Below, one piece after another: positions 36,836-44,698 of a DNA stretch of 64,000 nt. The stretch is from NCBI GenBank assembly GCA_031761875.1, contig CP134492.1, positions 3,596,001 to 3,660,000 on the forward strand, given 5' to 3'. Numbering within the stretch: the stretch's first letter is position 1; each line of letters opens with the position of its first letter. This DNA comes from Bacillaceae bacterium IKA-2. GTDB taxonomy: Bacteria; Bacillota; Bacilli; Bacillales; Anaerobacillaceae. Position numbers and translations under genes: made by a program. The notes beneath the pieces were generated by a model, which did no database searches, was not told the DNA's origin, and saw nothing but the letters and a program-made list of their open reading frames with translations.

Positions 36836-37870
36836 TTACCTTAATTGGATTGGGTAGTTTCCTTGCTCTTTCACAGTACCAATTTGGATAAGTGTCTCAT
36901 TACGAAGCTTGATTTCACTTTGCAGCTTTTCTGCTTGGTCCGGGGCAACGACAATGATTAAGCCTCCAGATGTTTGGGGATCGTAAAATAGCATTTCCTG
37001 ATTTTTAGGAAGCGTTCTTAGATGCTCAACTTTACTATTAAATGATTGGAAATTGTTATTTATTCCCTCTGATTCTAACCCTCTATCTAATAACGAAAGG
37101 GCATCTTTCAGTAACGGGATATCCTTGACAACTAACTCAATTGTGACCTGACTTTTTTCGGCAATATCACTACTATGACCGATCAAACCATAGCCAGTAA
37201 CATCCGTACAAGCGTGGATAACACATTGACACATTGCCTCTGCAGAATTTTTGTTTAGTTTTATCATGTAGTTAGTTACTTCATTAATCTGCTTATTCGT
37301 AGCAACATTTTGATCAAGAGCAGTGATGTAAACTCCAGTGCCAATGGGCTTCGTAAGAAAAACAAGATCACCAGGCTCAGCGCCTTCTTTACTAATAAAC
37401 GTTTTGCCATCTGGTATATAACCAGTAACAGAAAGCCCATACTTCGGTACATCGTCAATCGTATGACCGCCAACAATAGCAATGCCAGCTTCGCTTACCT
37501 TGTCAACTCCACCGCGAATGATTTCCTCAAGATAACTTAGCGGTAGCGAGGTCAAAGGAAATCCGATAATGTTTAAGGCAAATAGTGGTGTGCCACCTTT
37601 AGCGTAAATATCGCTTAATGAATTGGCCGCCGCAATCGCACCGAACTGGTAAGGATCATCTACTACTGGGGTGATAACATCAACAGTCTGTAATAGTGTT
37701 TGCCCGTTAAAGTTATACGCGACAGCATCCTCACCGATTCCTGCTATTAAATTTTTATCATTACTTATTGGTATGTTACGCAAAACTTGCGTAAGATCAG
37801 ATGATCTAATTTTACAAGCTCAGCCAGAGCCTGGCGAAAATGAAGTTAAAGAAATCGGTGGTAGTTTCAT
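36836..37870 (-). CDS. selD: Selenide, water dikinase SelD, itself a selenoprotein (in-frame UGA)
   Basis: 344 residues when read through TGA 37820-37822. It makes selenophosphate from selenide and ATP for Sec-tRNA synthesis. The UGA is residue 17, with C19 and K20 after it (GSG-U-ACK). This is the position of the catalytic Cys17/Cys19/Lys20 of Escherichia coli SelD, so Sec replaces the catalytic Cys. Downstream marks are GIGEDAVAYNF, IVGGHTIDDVPKYGLSVTG and FYDPQTSGGLII. ATG 37870 has GGGAG about 11 nt upstream; an ATG at 37888 is the alternative. Simple gene calling would start after the UGA and lose the active site. A LysR gene is divergent from it. Confidence 0.93.
37794..37807 (-). promoter_or_regulatory. 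bSECIS-like hairpin of selD
   Basis: AGATC-ATCT-GATCT starts 12 nt after the TGA. The loop lacks the usual G-U, so this is the weakest of the six. Confidence 0.5.
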
Positions 37871-37905
37871 TTTAGTTACAACTCCCATTTATTGTTTATT
37901 TATCT

Positions 37906-38005
37906 AGTGAATTTTATCATGATAAGTAATTAGTTTCTTGAGTAAATTCTTAATGATTCAAGTTACCTATTGGCGCTGAATCAATATTATAAAATTGATT
38001 ATATC
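37906..38005. repeat. Dispersed repeat family B, copy 1
   Basis: Starts AGTGAATTTTATCAT and ends TATTGGCGCTGAATCAATAT plus a TATAAAATTGATT tail. It fills most of the selD-LysR divergent region. See the copies at 55773 and 57313. Confidence 0.6.
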
Positions 38006-38035
38006 ATACCACTTTTAGAGAAATGAGGTACAGTG

Positions 38036-38935
38036 ATGGATTTGCATCAACTAAAAACGTTTTACCATGTGGCTCATTTACTTAATTTTTCAAAAGCTGC
38101 CCAAAAAGTATCTTTAAGTCAACCTGCTGTTTCAAGACAGATCGAATCACTTGAAAAACATTTCGGTTTAGATTTATTTTATCGAATCAGCAAAAAAATT
38201 GAGCTAACTGATGCCGGTAGGAGACTTCTCCAATATACCGAACAATTATTAGCGCTTGCAGAGCAAACTGAAAAAGCGATGAATTCTTTAAAAAATATTG
38301 ATGAAGGTCAGCTGACGATTGGTGCAGGAACTACGGTTGGAAATTATATTCTTTCACCACTAGTTTTGGAGTTTTCAAAAAGATATCCTAATATCAAAAC
38401 AAAGTTAATCATTGCTAAAACATCTGAAATCATCGGAAACATTAAAGAAGGTTTAATTGATACAGCAGTAATTGCTAAATCAGTAAATCATCCTGAGTTC
38501 TATTACCAACCTATTTTTAGAGATGAAATTACTCTTTTAACATCTCCTAACAATTATCAAAGCATAAGTCACGCCGAAACCTTAGCGGATTTATCTAATG
38601 AAGTGTTTTTATTAAGAGAACATGGTTCCAACACACGTGAATGTATTGACTTGTTGATGGCAAAGCATCATTTTAAACCAAAAAAGATCATCGAATTAGG
38701 AACGAATGAAGCCATCAAGCACTCAATTTTAAAAGGCTATGGGATCGGTTTTTTGTCAAGATTTACTGCTCAACTAGAAATTGACCATAAATTGCTTCTC
38801 TCAGTCAAGTTGAAAGAGGAGTGCACGAGAGAATTCTCTACCATCAATCAAAAGGGCAAGTACACTTCTCCAATCATGTTAATATTTACGTCATTCCTGA
38901 AAAAAAATATCCATAGTCATCTAAATAGGAAATAA
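38036..38935 (+). CDS. LysR-family regulator divergent from selD (selenium-metabolism type)
   Basis: 299 residues. The helix-turn-helix is MDLHQLKTFYHVAHLLNFSKAAQKVSLSQPAVSRQIESLE (1-40), followed by an effector-binding domain of the CysL-like group. ATG 38036 is 7 nt after GAGG; a GTG one codon upstream is possible. LysR proteins of this type are found next to selenium genes in other bacteria, and here it is divergent from selD with about 165 bp between. Regulation of selD or of the selenoprotein genes 1 kb away is plausible but inferred. Confidence 0.85.
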   Translation: MDLHQLKTFYHVAHLLNFSKAAQKVSLSQPAVSRQIESLEKHFGLDLFYRISKKIELTDAGRRLLQYTEQLLALAEQTEKAMNSLKNIDEGQLTIGAGTTVGNYILSPLVLEFSKRYPNIKTKLIIAKTSEIIGNIKEGLIDTAVIAKSVNHPEFYYQPIFRDEITLLTSPNNYQSISHAETLADLSNEVFLLREHGSNTRECIDLLMAKHHFKPKKIIELGTNEAIKHSILKGYGIGFLSRFTAQLEIDHKLLLSVKLKEECTREFSTINQKGKYTSPIMLIFTSFLKKNIHSHLNRK

Positions 38936-38980
38936 CCCTTTTCAATGAATGAAGATATCGTTCTTGAAAAGGGCTATTTC
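38929..38980 (+). terminator. Terminator between LysR gene and TlpA-like selenoprotein gene
   Basis: AAATAACCCTTTTCAA ... TTGAAAAGGGCTATTT. A near copy occurs at 44575-44632 beside the relic of the same selenoprotein gene. Confidence 0.85.
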
Positions 38981-39085
38981 TAATTTATTTAGTTGAGTGA
39001 ATTTCATATTTCTAATAAATAGCCAATTTTTCCATCTGTCTACCTTTAGGGGAGCATAACTCCACTAGCATTGTTCGATTGTTAT

Positions 39086-39829
39086 TTATTTTGTTCCTGG
39101 GATTTTACAACCATCTGGCCCACGGTCGTCTGCTTCCGCAAGTTTCTCTTTTTTCAATTGTACTTGCTGCCAATCAATATCGATCGTTGGCGAAAACTTT
39201 TCAGGATAGCGAATGTACCAGAGCTGCTTGCGTATCAAAAAATTGTCTGGGTTATAACGCAGTGCCTCATCTAGTTCTATTAATGCTGTTTCTTTTTTCC
39301 CCTGCTTCAAATACTCTAATCCTAGTGCAAATTTTGTTTTAGAAAGTTTGCGTTCAAGTTCTGATTTTTCGTTTGGTTCATAGTACACATCATCTAATAC
39401 TGCTGTTTCAACTTTCCCAGCAATTAAATCCTCTAAGACGGCTAAATGTTCTTCTTTCGTTACATGAAAGCCTTGTTTCACCATCTTAATTGTTCCTGTT
39501 TCATCAAGAAAAATACCATTTGGTATAATGTCAAAATCAAAGTAATTACCAAGCTTGTTTTCGACATCAACAACAGTTGGATACGATAATCCTTCTGTGT
39601 ATGGCTTCACTACTTCTGGACCTTGAATATCGACTGCTACTGAAAGAATTTGAAATGAACTGTCTTTATGATTATCTAAAAACTGCTGCCAACCTGGCAG
39701 TTGTTCTCGACATCGTCACCAAGATGCCCACATAAAAATGAGGGTTTTCTTACCCAATAATTGTTCCGTTGAAAATCCCTTGCCATCTAGCCCTGTCAAA
39801 GTAAAATTTGGCATTTTTTCTAATAACAT
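39086..39829 (-). CDS. TlpA-like redoxin selenoprotein with TPR-like C-terminus (in-frame UGA)
   Basis: 247 residues read through TGA 39716-39718. The thioredoxin fold starts MPNFTLTGLDGKGF. The active site is FMWASW-U-RC-REQ, with Sec at residue 38 and Cys at 40, at the place of the first Cys in WASWCxxC of TlpA/ResA. The spacing here is U-X-C, not U-X-X-C. The fold continues DIIPNGIFLDETG. A C-terminal helical repeat follows (LGLEYLKQGKKETALIELDEALRYNPDN), TPR-like, then a tail with another Cys (GPDGCKIPG). ATG 39829 has AAGGAAGG 8 nt upstream. No signal peptide, so it should be cytosolic. It lies 53 nt after the AhpD-like selenoprotein gene; the two are likely co-transcribed. Confidence 0.85.
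39686..39700 (-). promoter_or_regulatory. bSECIS-like hairpin of TlpA-like selenoprotein
   Basis: CTGCC-AGGTT-GGCAG, starting 15 nt after the TGA, loop with GGU. Confidence 0.65.
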
Positions 39830-39882
39830 CAAATCAACCTTCCTTGGGGATTTACCCCTCAAAAATTTTCAAGAATTCACCG

Positions 39883-40404
39883 CTACTCTAGTTCAACACC
39901 AAGACCTTCAGCCATACGATTAACAAAATTGAAATAGGAAGTAATTTGGCATAGATCCAAAATTTCACGGTCTGTGCAATCATGTTCCTTTAATAAGACA
40001 ATATCAGCTTCACTGATGCTTGTCGGTTTGTCTGTAAGTTTAATTGCATAATCTAACATCGCCATTGTCTTTCCATCAATTTTGGCTTCTCGGTAATTCT
40101 TTTTAAGTGTTTTAACTAATAGCTCATCTTTCGTCAATAAATGGAGCGCCGCCCCATGATGTTCCATTCAATAATGACACTCGTTTGCTGCCGATACCGT
40201 AGTCGCAATCATTTCACGTTGCGCTCTACTTAAAGGAGATTTTTTAAACATTATTGTCTTGTAAAATGCAAGATGTGTCTCCATTGATTCTGGAAACAGA
40301 CTGTGGACTTTTAAGATATTAGCCACTTTATTTCCCATACCCTCATAAAGCTCTTTTAATTTGCCTTCTGCATCAGCTTCGTTAATTACTTTTATGTAGC
40401 TCAT
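39883..40404 (-). CDS. AhpD-like (carboxymuconolactone decarboxylase family) selenoprotein (in-frame UGA)
   Basis: 173 residues read through TGA 40168-40170. The AhpD/peroxidase-related fold has its redox motif as NECHY-U-MEHH: Cys76-X-X-Sec79, where AhpD proteins have CxxC followed by xxHH. It probably reduces peroxides or serves a peroxiredoxin. Both halves are in the same frame and the second starts directly at the UGA. GGAGG lies 6 nt before ATG 40404. It is divergent from the Crp-type regulator gene (190 bp) and precedes the TlpA-like selenoprotein gene, so the pair may form a peroxide or thiol defence operon. The E. coli relative YnjA is encoded beside a Ynj transporter like the one at 50-56 kb. 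Confidence 0.87.
40141..40157 (-). promoter_or_regulatory. bSECIS-like hairpin of AhpD-like selenoprotein
   Basis: ATGGGGC-GGC-GCTCCAT, a 7-bp stem with one G-U pair, starting 10 nt after the TGA. Confidence 0.6.
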
Positions 40405-40594
40405 AAATACCTCCAAACAATTTCATTCTACTTTTTAGATAATTTGATTAATTATAACTTATTTTGTTTATATTTTTCAAAATCAGGTGCAATTTTTAAG
40501 TTAATGATGCAATTATCTAGAAATACGTGCCTATCCACTACTAAATTTACTTAGTATAATAGATAATATTAGAAAATTAATTGGAGCGTGAGGC

Positions 40595-41278
40595 ATGGAT
40601 AAGATTACCTTAATTTCGCATATAAACCTTTTTGATGAACTTCCGATGAAAGAAATCGAAGTTCTCGATAACATGAGTACGATGCAACCTGTAAAAAAGG
40701 GCACCGTTATTATCTCCCCTATAAAACCAATTAAAGCATTATTTTTGTTAAAGAAAGGCCAAGTACGTCTTTATCGCGTAAATGCTCAAGGAAAACAGTT
40801 TACAACAGACATTTTGGTAGATGGTAATCTTTTTGGTGAAACAACTAGCTTTTCAATATCCGATAATGAAATGTACGTTGAAGCGATGACAGATACATAT
40901 CTCTGCACAATGGCCAAAGATGAGTTTGAAACTTTTATTGAGAAAAATCCGCAAATAGCTTTAAAGCTAATTAACATTCTTACTTCCCGTCTAAAAGATA
41001 CCTATGATCTTAGTGAGAGAATCGCCTTAGGTGACGTCAAATATCGTGTACTTTATTTGTTAGTCCGGCTAAGTGAACGGTCTGGCAAGCGCAAAAACGA
41101 GTGGCAAACCATTGAAATGAGACTTACTCATAATGATATCGCAACAATGGTAGGTTCAACTAGAGAAACTGTAAGCTCTATTATTAGCCAACTTCGCAAA
41201 GACGGCTTGTTAAAAAAGGGCTTACTCTATTACTCCATTGATGCTGATCAGGTGAAGGAGAAATTAGAATTAACTTAA
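40595..41278 (+). CDS. Crp/Fnr-family transcriptional regulator
   Basis: 227 residues. A cyclic-nucleotide-binding-like beta-barrel (residues about 10-120; LFLLKKGQVRLYRVNAQGKQ) is followed by a dimer helix and a Crp-type helix-turn-helix (MRLTHNDIATMVGSTRETVSSIISQLRKDGLLKK, about 175-208). The N-terminus lacks the cysteine cluster of Fnr, so it is not an Fe-S oxygen sensor of that type. ATG 40595 has GGAG upstream. It is divergent from the AhpD/TlpA selenoprotein pair. Direct TGCAATT repeats near 40490 and 40508 lie in the shared promoter region and could be its sites. The effector is unknown. Confidence 0.9.
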   Translation: MDKITLISHINLFDELPMKEIEVLDNMSTMQPVKKGTVIISPIKPIKALFLLKKGQVRLYRVNAQGKQFTTDILVDGNLFGETTSFSISDNEMYVEAMTDTYLCTMAKDEFETFIEKNPQIALKLINILTSRLKDTYDLSERIALGDVKYRVLYLLVRLSERSGKRKNEWQTIEMRLTHNDIATMVGSTRETVSSIISQLRKDGLLKKGLLYYSIDADQVKEKLELT

Positions 41279-41284
41279 TTTTTA

Positions 41285-41362
41285 CTTAGGTGAATGACTT
41301 TCATAATACCATTATACTAGCCATATCTAGTACCTTAGTGGCACGAATCTGCTTTATGTAAT
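41285..41362. repeat. Dispersed repeat family B, diverged copy
   Basis: GTGAATGACTTTCATAATAC ... CTTAGTGGCACGAATCTGC, matching the order of the family (GTGAATTTCATAATACCAAT ... GTGGCGCTGAATC) with changes. Confidence 0.45.
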
Positions 41363-41565
41363 TCTTTCAGGCACCTGATATTAGGCGGGTTCTATGCAGA
41401 AAAAAAATAGTGATACTATTGATTATTTAATTGAGATCGTTTAATGACCAAGATGAGCCTCTTATTAAAAAATTAGCTAACCGGTTGCTCTCAATTCATG
41501 ATTAAAACGGTGCTTGGTAATTGCTTTATGATGACCCTGTTATTAAGAATGCTCTCAAACGAATC

Positions 41566-41610
41566 AAAAACAGCCCTTTTTATCGGAAAGTAAGATAAAA
41601 AAGGGCTTTG
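41566..41610. terminator. Hairpin terminator beside DsbA relic
   Basis: AGCCCTTTTTATC ... GATAAAAAAGGGCT, stem about 12-13 bp. The 452-bp gap 41279-41730 holds this, a family B repeat copy and the relic; otherwise I see nothing. Confidence 0.8.
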
Positions 41611-41611
41611 G

Positions 41612-41725
41612 CAATTATTAGCATACCATTCTGGTTTAGCTGTTGGGATTGCATCGAGAGGTAGTTTCGGACTTACCAAGCTATTGTGATTTCATTTTAT
41701 TCCAAGGTTTTAGAGACCCCGTGTG
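41612..41725 (-). pseudogene. Relic of DsbA-like selenoprotein gene
   Basis: About 110 bp that align with 45700-45790 inside the intact DsbA-like gene: TCTAAAACCTTGGA versus TCTAAAACCTTTGGA, then AACTACCTCTCGATGCAATCC versus AACTACCTCTAGACGCAAACC, then AAACCAGAATGGTATG. Encoded traces are SLKP, LPLDA and AKPE. Internal changes and missing ends make it non-coding. Same strand as the intact copy 4 kb away. Confidence 0.7.
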
Positions 41726-41730
41726 CTTAG

Positions 41731-42168
41731 TTATTCAACATTTTTTATACTAATTCTTTGATCATTTTGGTTTAGTAGCTTATATAGTTGGATTATTAAT
41801 AATCCTTGTTTGTATGTCGCATCAACCTTATCGTTACGAACGGCATAAGGGAGTTGTATAACGCGCTTGAAGTCGCCATACTGAAACTCTTTTTGTGTTA
41901 ACTTAAAATTATTAAATTGTACATCAATATTTCCACTGACTTCAATTGTATTCAAATGAACTTTTAGCGAGACCATATCGACGTTTTCGATACCTGGTAA
42001 TAAAACGACACAAAGCATTTCATTATATCCTTCATAGAGATTTACTTGTAAATTGCTGTTTTGTTGGTTGTTATTGTTATTGTTAATAAGATGCTGAAAG
42101 CCTTTGAAAAAATCTTGTTCAAAAGTTTTTTGAAACGGTTTCATCCACTCCATCATGTCACGATCCAT
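41731..42168 (-). CDS. Spore-associated Hsp20-like small heat shock protein
   Basis: 145 residues. The N-terminal region has a run of Asn (INNNNNNQQN), followed by an alpha-crystallin-like domain (LYEGYNEMLCVVLLPGIENVDMVSLKVHLNTIEVSG to YKQGLLIIQLYKL). It is similar in plan to small Hsp20 proteins encoded near spore coat genes in Bacillus (CotP/GerT type). I chose ATG 42168 with GGTGAG just upstream; a GTG 12 nt earlier is possible. It follows gerPF by 121 nt on the same strand and may be under the same late sporulation control. Chaperone activity is inferred from the fold. Confidence 0.75.
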   Translation of the reverse strand: MDRDMMEWMKPFQKTFEQDFFKGFQHLINNNNNNQQNSNLQVNLYEGYNEMLCVVLLPGIENVDMVSLKVHLNTIEVSGNIDVQFNNFKLTQKEFQYGDFKRVIQLPYAVRNDKVDATYKQGLLIIQLYKLLNQNDQRISIKNVE

Positions 42169-42289
42169 TGTGCTCACCACTTTTCGCTTATTTAATTATT
42201 TTTACACCAATTTAAACTGTTATAATTTTAAAAGTAGAAGCTGGATAAAAATAAATGAAAGAGCCAATCGTTTAGATAGACTCAATCAT

Positions 42290-42508
42290 TTAGATATTTC
42301 CAGCTAGATTTTGATCAATTAGATCTGGATCCAATATATTGTTCGCATTAATTCCGTTGTTTGTGATTGTAAAATCCCCCGAGTTTCCACCACCAGAGCC
42401 AGAAACAACTTTCGAAGTACTTTTTGGCGAAATATTGAGCGTATCTCCGAAATTGATTACGCCACTATTTTCATTAATTTTAAATGGGCCACCGACGATA
42501 GAAGGCAT
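42290..42508 (-). CDS. gerPF: Spore germination protein GerPF
   Basis: 72 residues: MPSIVGGPFKINENSGVINFGDTLNISPKS, then a Gly/Ser-rich stretch and GDFTITNNGINANN. It is the short GerPF form, paralogous to GerPA. In Bacillus the GerP proteins sit in the inner coat and make the coat permeable to germinants. It is last in the gerPABCDEF order here. A GGG-containing ribosome site lies upstream of ATG 42508. Confidence 0.92.
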   Translation of the reverse strand: MPSIVGGPFKINENSGVINFGDTLNISPKSTSKVVSGSGGGNSGDFTITNNGINANNILDPDLIDQNLAGNI

Positions 42509-42577
42509 ACTAACACCCTTTTCATTTCGTATTAATATATAGTGTATGTGAAGCTGTTTTAGAGGTTACATTAACTG

Positions 42578-42952
42578 TTAATTTGTATCATTGTCTAGTT
42601 GCCTAATATGTTTGATTCTACTCTCGGCAGCAATATAGTTATTTGAGCCGATTTGATATAAACTAGAGGCTGAAACACTCGTAACATGGATATGATCAAC
42701 TTTAATAAAGGATGATAGATTATATCTATTAGTAGTAAGGTTAGTAACCATCTTAGGTTTAGGTATCTCCATTGTAAAGATCGGAAACGCTTCAAAATCG
42801 CCTTCTTTTCCAAAGAAAATTTGGACTCGTCGTTGCACAGCAAGGACTCGAGAACGTGGGGTAACTTTAGACGCATCCCCAATCAAAAAAATAGAACTTA
42901 ATGATACGTTTCTTACAATTGTATGATTGACCATCGAAATCCTTTTAGGCAC
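42578..42952 (-). CDS. gerPE: Spore germination protein GerPE
   Basis: 124 residues: RISMVNHTIVRNVSLSSIFLIGDASKVTPRSRVLAVQR, with a second VTSVSASSLYQIGSN repeat of the GerPB/D type near the C-terminus. GTG start 42952 with GGAG about 8 nt upstream, 14 nt after gerPD. Part of the inner-coat GerP set. Confidence 0.92.
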   Translation of the reverse strand: MPKRISMVNHTIVRNVSLSSIFLIGDASKVTPRSRVLAVQRRVQIFFGKEGDFEAFPIFTMEIPKPKMVTNLTTNRYNLSSFIKVDHIHVTSVSASSLYQIGSNNYIAAESRIKHIRQLDNDTN

Positions 42953-42966
42953 GCTAGATCGACTCC

Positions 42967-43143
42967 TTATTCCGATGCTAGTGGAGCAAAAGGACCAATA
43001 ATTAATGATTCAGGTGGTGTATCAAAAACAGAAGCTAGTGAAATGTTATCAGTATCCCCAACTAAAAAAATAGATGAACTCGCTACTCCTACTACATTAA
43101 TGTTTCCTACACTAATACTATGGTTTACGACAGTGAAATTCAT
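42967..43143 (-). CDS. gerPD: Spore germination protein GerPD
   Basis: 58 residues, read by hand on the minus strand: FTVVNHSISVGNINVVGVAS, then SSSIFLVGDTDNISLASVFD and a GPFAPLASE end. This is the GerPD pattern and length. ATG 43143 lies 6 nt after the gerPC stop, and gerPE follows 14 nt later. It completes the operon, which would otherwise appear to lack this gene because an ORF on the opposite strand masks it. Confidence 0.92.
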   Translation of the reverse strand: MNFTVVNHSISVGNINVVGVASSSIFLVGDTDNISLASVFDTPPESLIIGPFAPLASE

Positions 43144-43149
43144 AAGAGT

Positions 43150-43767
43150 TTACTCCCCTTTTCTTGGAATATGTTTTACAAATTCTTCCACAGTTCGGTT
43201 GATATCATTTTTTATTGTGTTTAGGGTCGTTTCTTTAATTTTATCCAAAGCTTCTTCGTTTTGGTCTTCTATATTGATATCCTTAATGTAATATTGAATC
43301 CGACTATCAATTTGTTTTCTTATATCTTCTACGATAAATTCTCGGTACGGGGTATCAAGTTGATAATTATAAAGTTGTTCAATTGATTTCATAACATTGT
43401 AGCATTCACCATTTAAATAATTATCAACCTCTTTTTTAATACTTTCATAAAATTGAGAGTTTTGCAGTGATGGATTAGGGACATTTATTTTGTTTTGATT
43501 TATTGCAAAATCTTCGAAGGAATTCGGCTCGATACCACCTGTAGGTGTTATACCAATATTTAGCGTACCTTCTAGTCTTTCGACCTTTAACTGATCAAAT
43601 TTATATTCAATTTTTTCTGGTCGACGAGAAATCTGCTGGTTTAATGTAGCTAACTCATTTTGTAGATCTTTCATTGAATTTTCTAATTGTTCAATTTTTC
43701 GTTGTTGAGCTTCTAAATATTGGTACAGTTGTTGAAGGTTTGTCATAAAGTCGTAGTTATAATTCAT
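43150..43767 (-). CDS. gerPC: Spore germination protein GerPC
   Basis: 205 residues. It begins with a coiled coil (LQQLYQYLEAQQRKIEQLENSMKDLQNELATLNQQ, about 10-45), then the GerPC core RPEKIEYKFDQLKVERLEGTLNIGITP and a helical C-terminus. GerPC is the only non-tiny member and is thought to help place the GerP complex in the inner coat. AAGGAGGGA lies 9 nt before ATG 43767. Confidence 0.92.
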   Translation of the reverse strand: MNYNYDFMTNLQQLYQYLEAQQRKIEQLENSMKDLQNELATLNQQISRRPEKIEYKFDQLKVERLEGTLNIGITPTGGIEPNSFEDFAINQNKINVPNPSLQNSQFYESIKKEVDNYLNGECYNVMKSIEQLYNYQLDTPYREFIVEDIRKQIDSRIQYYIKDINIEDQNEEALDKIKETTLNTIKNDINRTVEEFVKHIPRKGE

Positions 43768-43804
43768 ACATTCCCTCCTTGAACAAATAGCTACTATTTA
43801 ATTA

Positions 43805-44038
43805 CTACCTTGGTGGAGCTGGTGGAGCTGCTGGAGCTGGGGAAGCAAGGGGCACAAGTGGAATAGGCGCTATTGGATCCACTGCCACAGGGCTAGGCTC
43901 CACAAAATCACCCGTATTATAGAGATTTGATAAAGCTTTGATCATCCCCGCGCTGCCAATTTGTAAAACCGATGAGTTTGTAACGCCACCAACTTTTAAA
44001 GTATTAATATTTATTGTTTGATTAATATAGAAATTCAC
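43805..44038 (-). CDS. gerPB: Spore germination protein GerPB
   Basis: 77 residues: MNFYINQTININTLKVGGVTNSSVLQIGSAG, typical GerPB, followed by an unusually Pro/Ala-rich C-terminus (PLASPAPAAPPAPPR). GTG start 44038 with AGGTGG upstream, 16 nt after gerPA. Confidence 0.92.
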   Translation of the reverse strand: MNFYINQTININTLKVGGVTNSSVLQIGSAGMIKALSNLYNTGDFVEPSPVAVDPIAPIPLVPLASPAPAAPPAPPR

Positions 44039-44054
44039 CTAAACACCACCTAAG

Positions 44055-44276
44055 CTAAATGATTGTGCTTATATTAGAATCTGCAAAATCTTTATCGTAC
44101 GTATTTGTTTCACTGTAATCATTTCTCAATGTTAAATGGTCACCTGTATTAAATGATCCTGCACCAGCAAAGGTCTTTGCTGTGCTAACAGGAGAAATTG
44201 TAAAAACATCTCCTATATTAAAAACGCCACTACTCCCAATAGCATTTACTTTTACGGCACCAACAATTGCAGGCAT
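44055..44276 (-). CDS. gerPA: Spore germination protein GerPA
   Basis: 73 residues: [31 protein letters not shown], the GerPA/GerPF fold of small beta-rich coat proteins, ending with an Asp/Thr-rich tail. First gene of the six-gene operon. I chose ATG 44276, with AAAAGGA about 9 nt upstream. A 16-bp inverted repeat sits just upstream in the leader. Confidence 0.92.
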   Translation of the reverse strand: MPAIVGAVKVNAIGSSGVFNIGDVFTISPVSTAKTFAGAGSFNTGDHLTLRNDYSETNTYDKDFADSNISTII

Positions 44277-44292
44277 AAATATCCGTCCTTTT

Positions 44293-44350
44293 GGCATCTC
44301 CAATGAAATAATGGATCAGTATGATGGTCCGTTTTTTCATTGGAGATGCC
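44293..44350 (-). promoter_or_regulatory. Perfect 16-bp inverted repeat in the gerPA leader
   Basis: GGCATCTCCAATGAAA (44293-44308) and its exact complement (44335-44350) with a 26-nt loop. In the transcript the second arm ends 3-4 nt before the gerPA ribosome site, so it may affect translation or mRNA stability. The 514-bp gap 44277-44790 also holds a family C repeat, a terminator copy and a selenoprotein relic. Confidence 0.7.
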
Positions 44351-44511
44351 TTATTAATAACTTTTCTTATTACCAACATATGTGAATGCCCAGTAAATGT
44401 TCCATATAATTAAGGGAATGAATGAAATGAGATTACTAAGTCAAGTTGTGAATGAAATTTATACATACGGATAGAACACCCGTTACATCAGTGACGGGTG
44501 GTTCATACAAG

Positions 44512-44571
44512 AAAAGCGCAAGCGCCTGAAGCTAGACAGACACGAAAACTTTATACGTTCTTACCTTTTAA
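44512..44571. repeat. Dispersed repeat family C, copy 6
   Basis: GAAAAGCGCAAGCGCCTGAA, GCTAGACAGACACGAAAAC and TTATACGTTCTTACCTTTTA; the last part matches 16787-16820. Confidence 0.7.
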
Positions 44572-44574
44572 AAT

Positions 44575-44632
44575 AGGAAATAACCCTTTTCAATAGATGA
44601 TGAGTCTTCTTAAAAAGGGCTATTTCCTATTT
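44575..44632. terminator. Duplicate of the 38929 terminator
   Basis: AGGAAATAACCCTTTT ... AAAAGGGCTATTTCCT, near-identical outer arms to 38929-38980 with a diverged loop. Confidence 0.75.
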
Positions 44633-44698
44633 ATTTATTTATGATGATGATAGAATCGATCAACCTATACTCAGTTGTTGGATCGTAATTTAATTTGT

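Noticed and set aside
42923-43291. 122-residue plus-strand ORF
   Set aside because: It covers gerPD and the end of gerPC on the other strand; no family resemblance or ribosome site.
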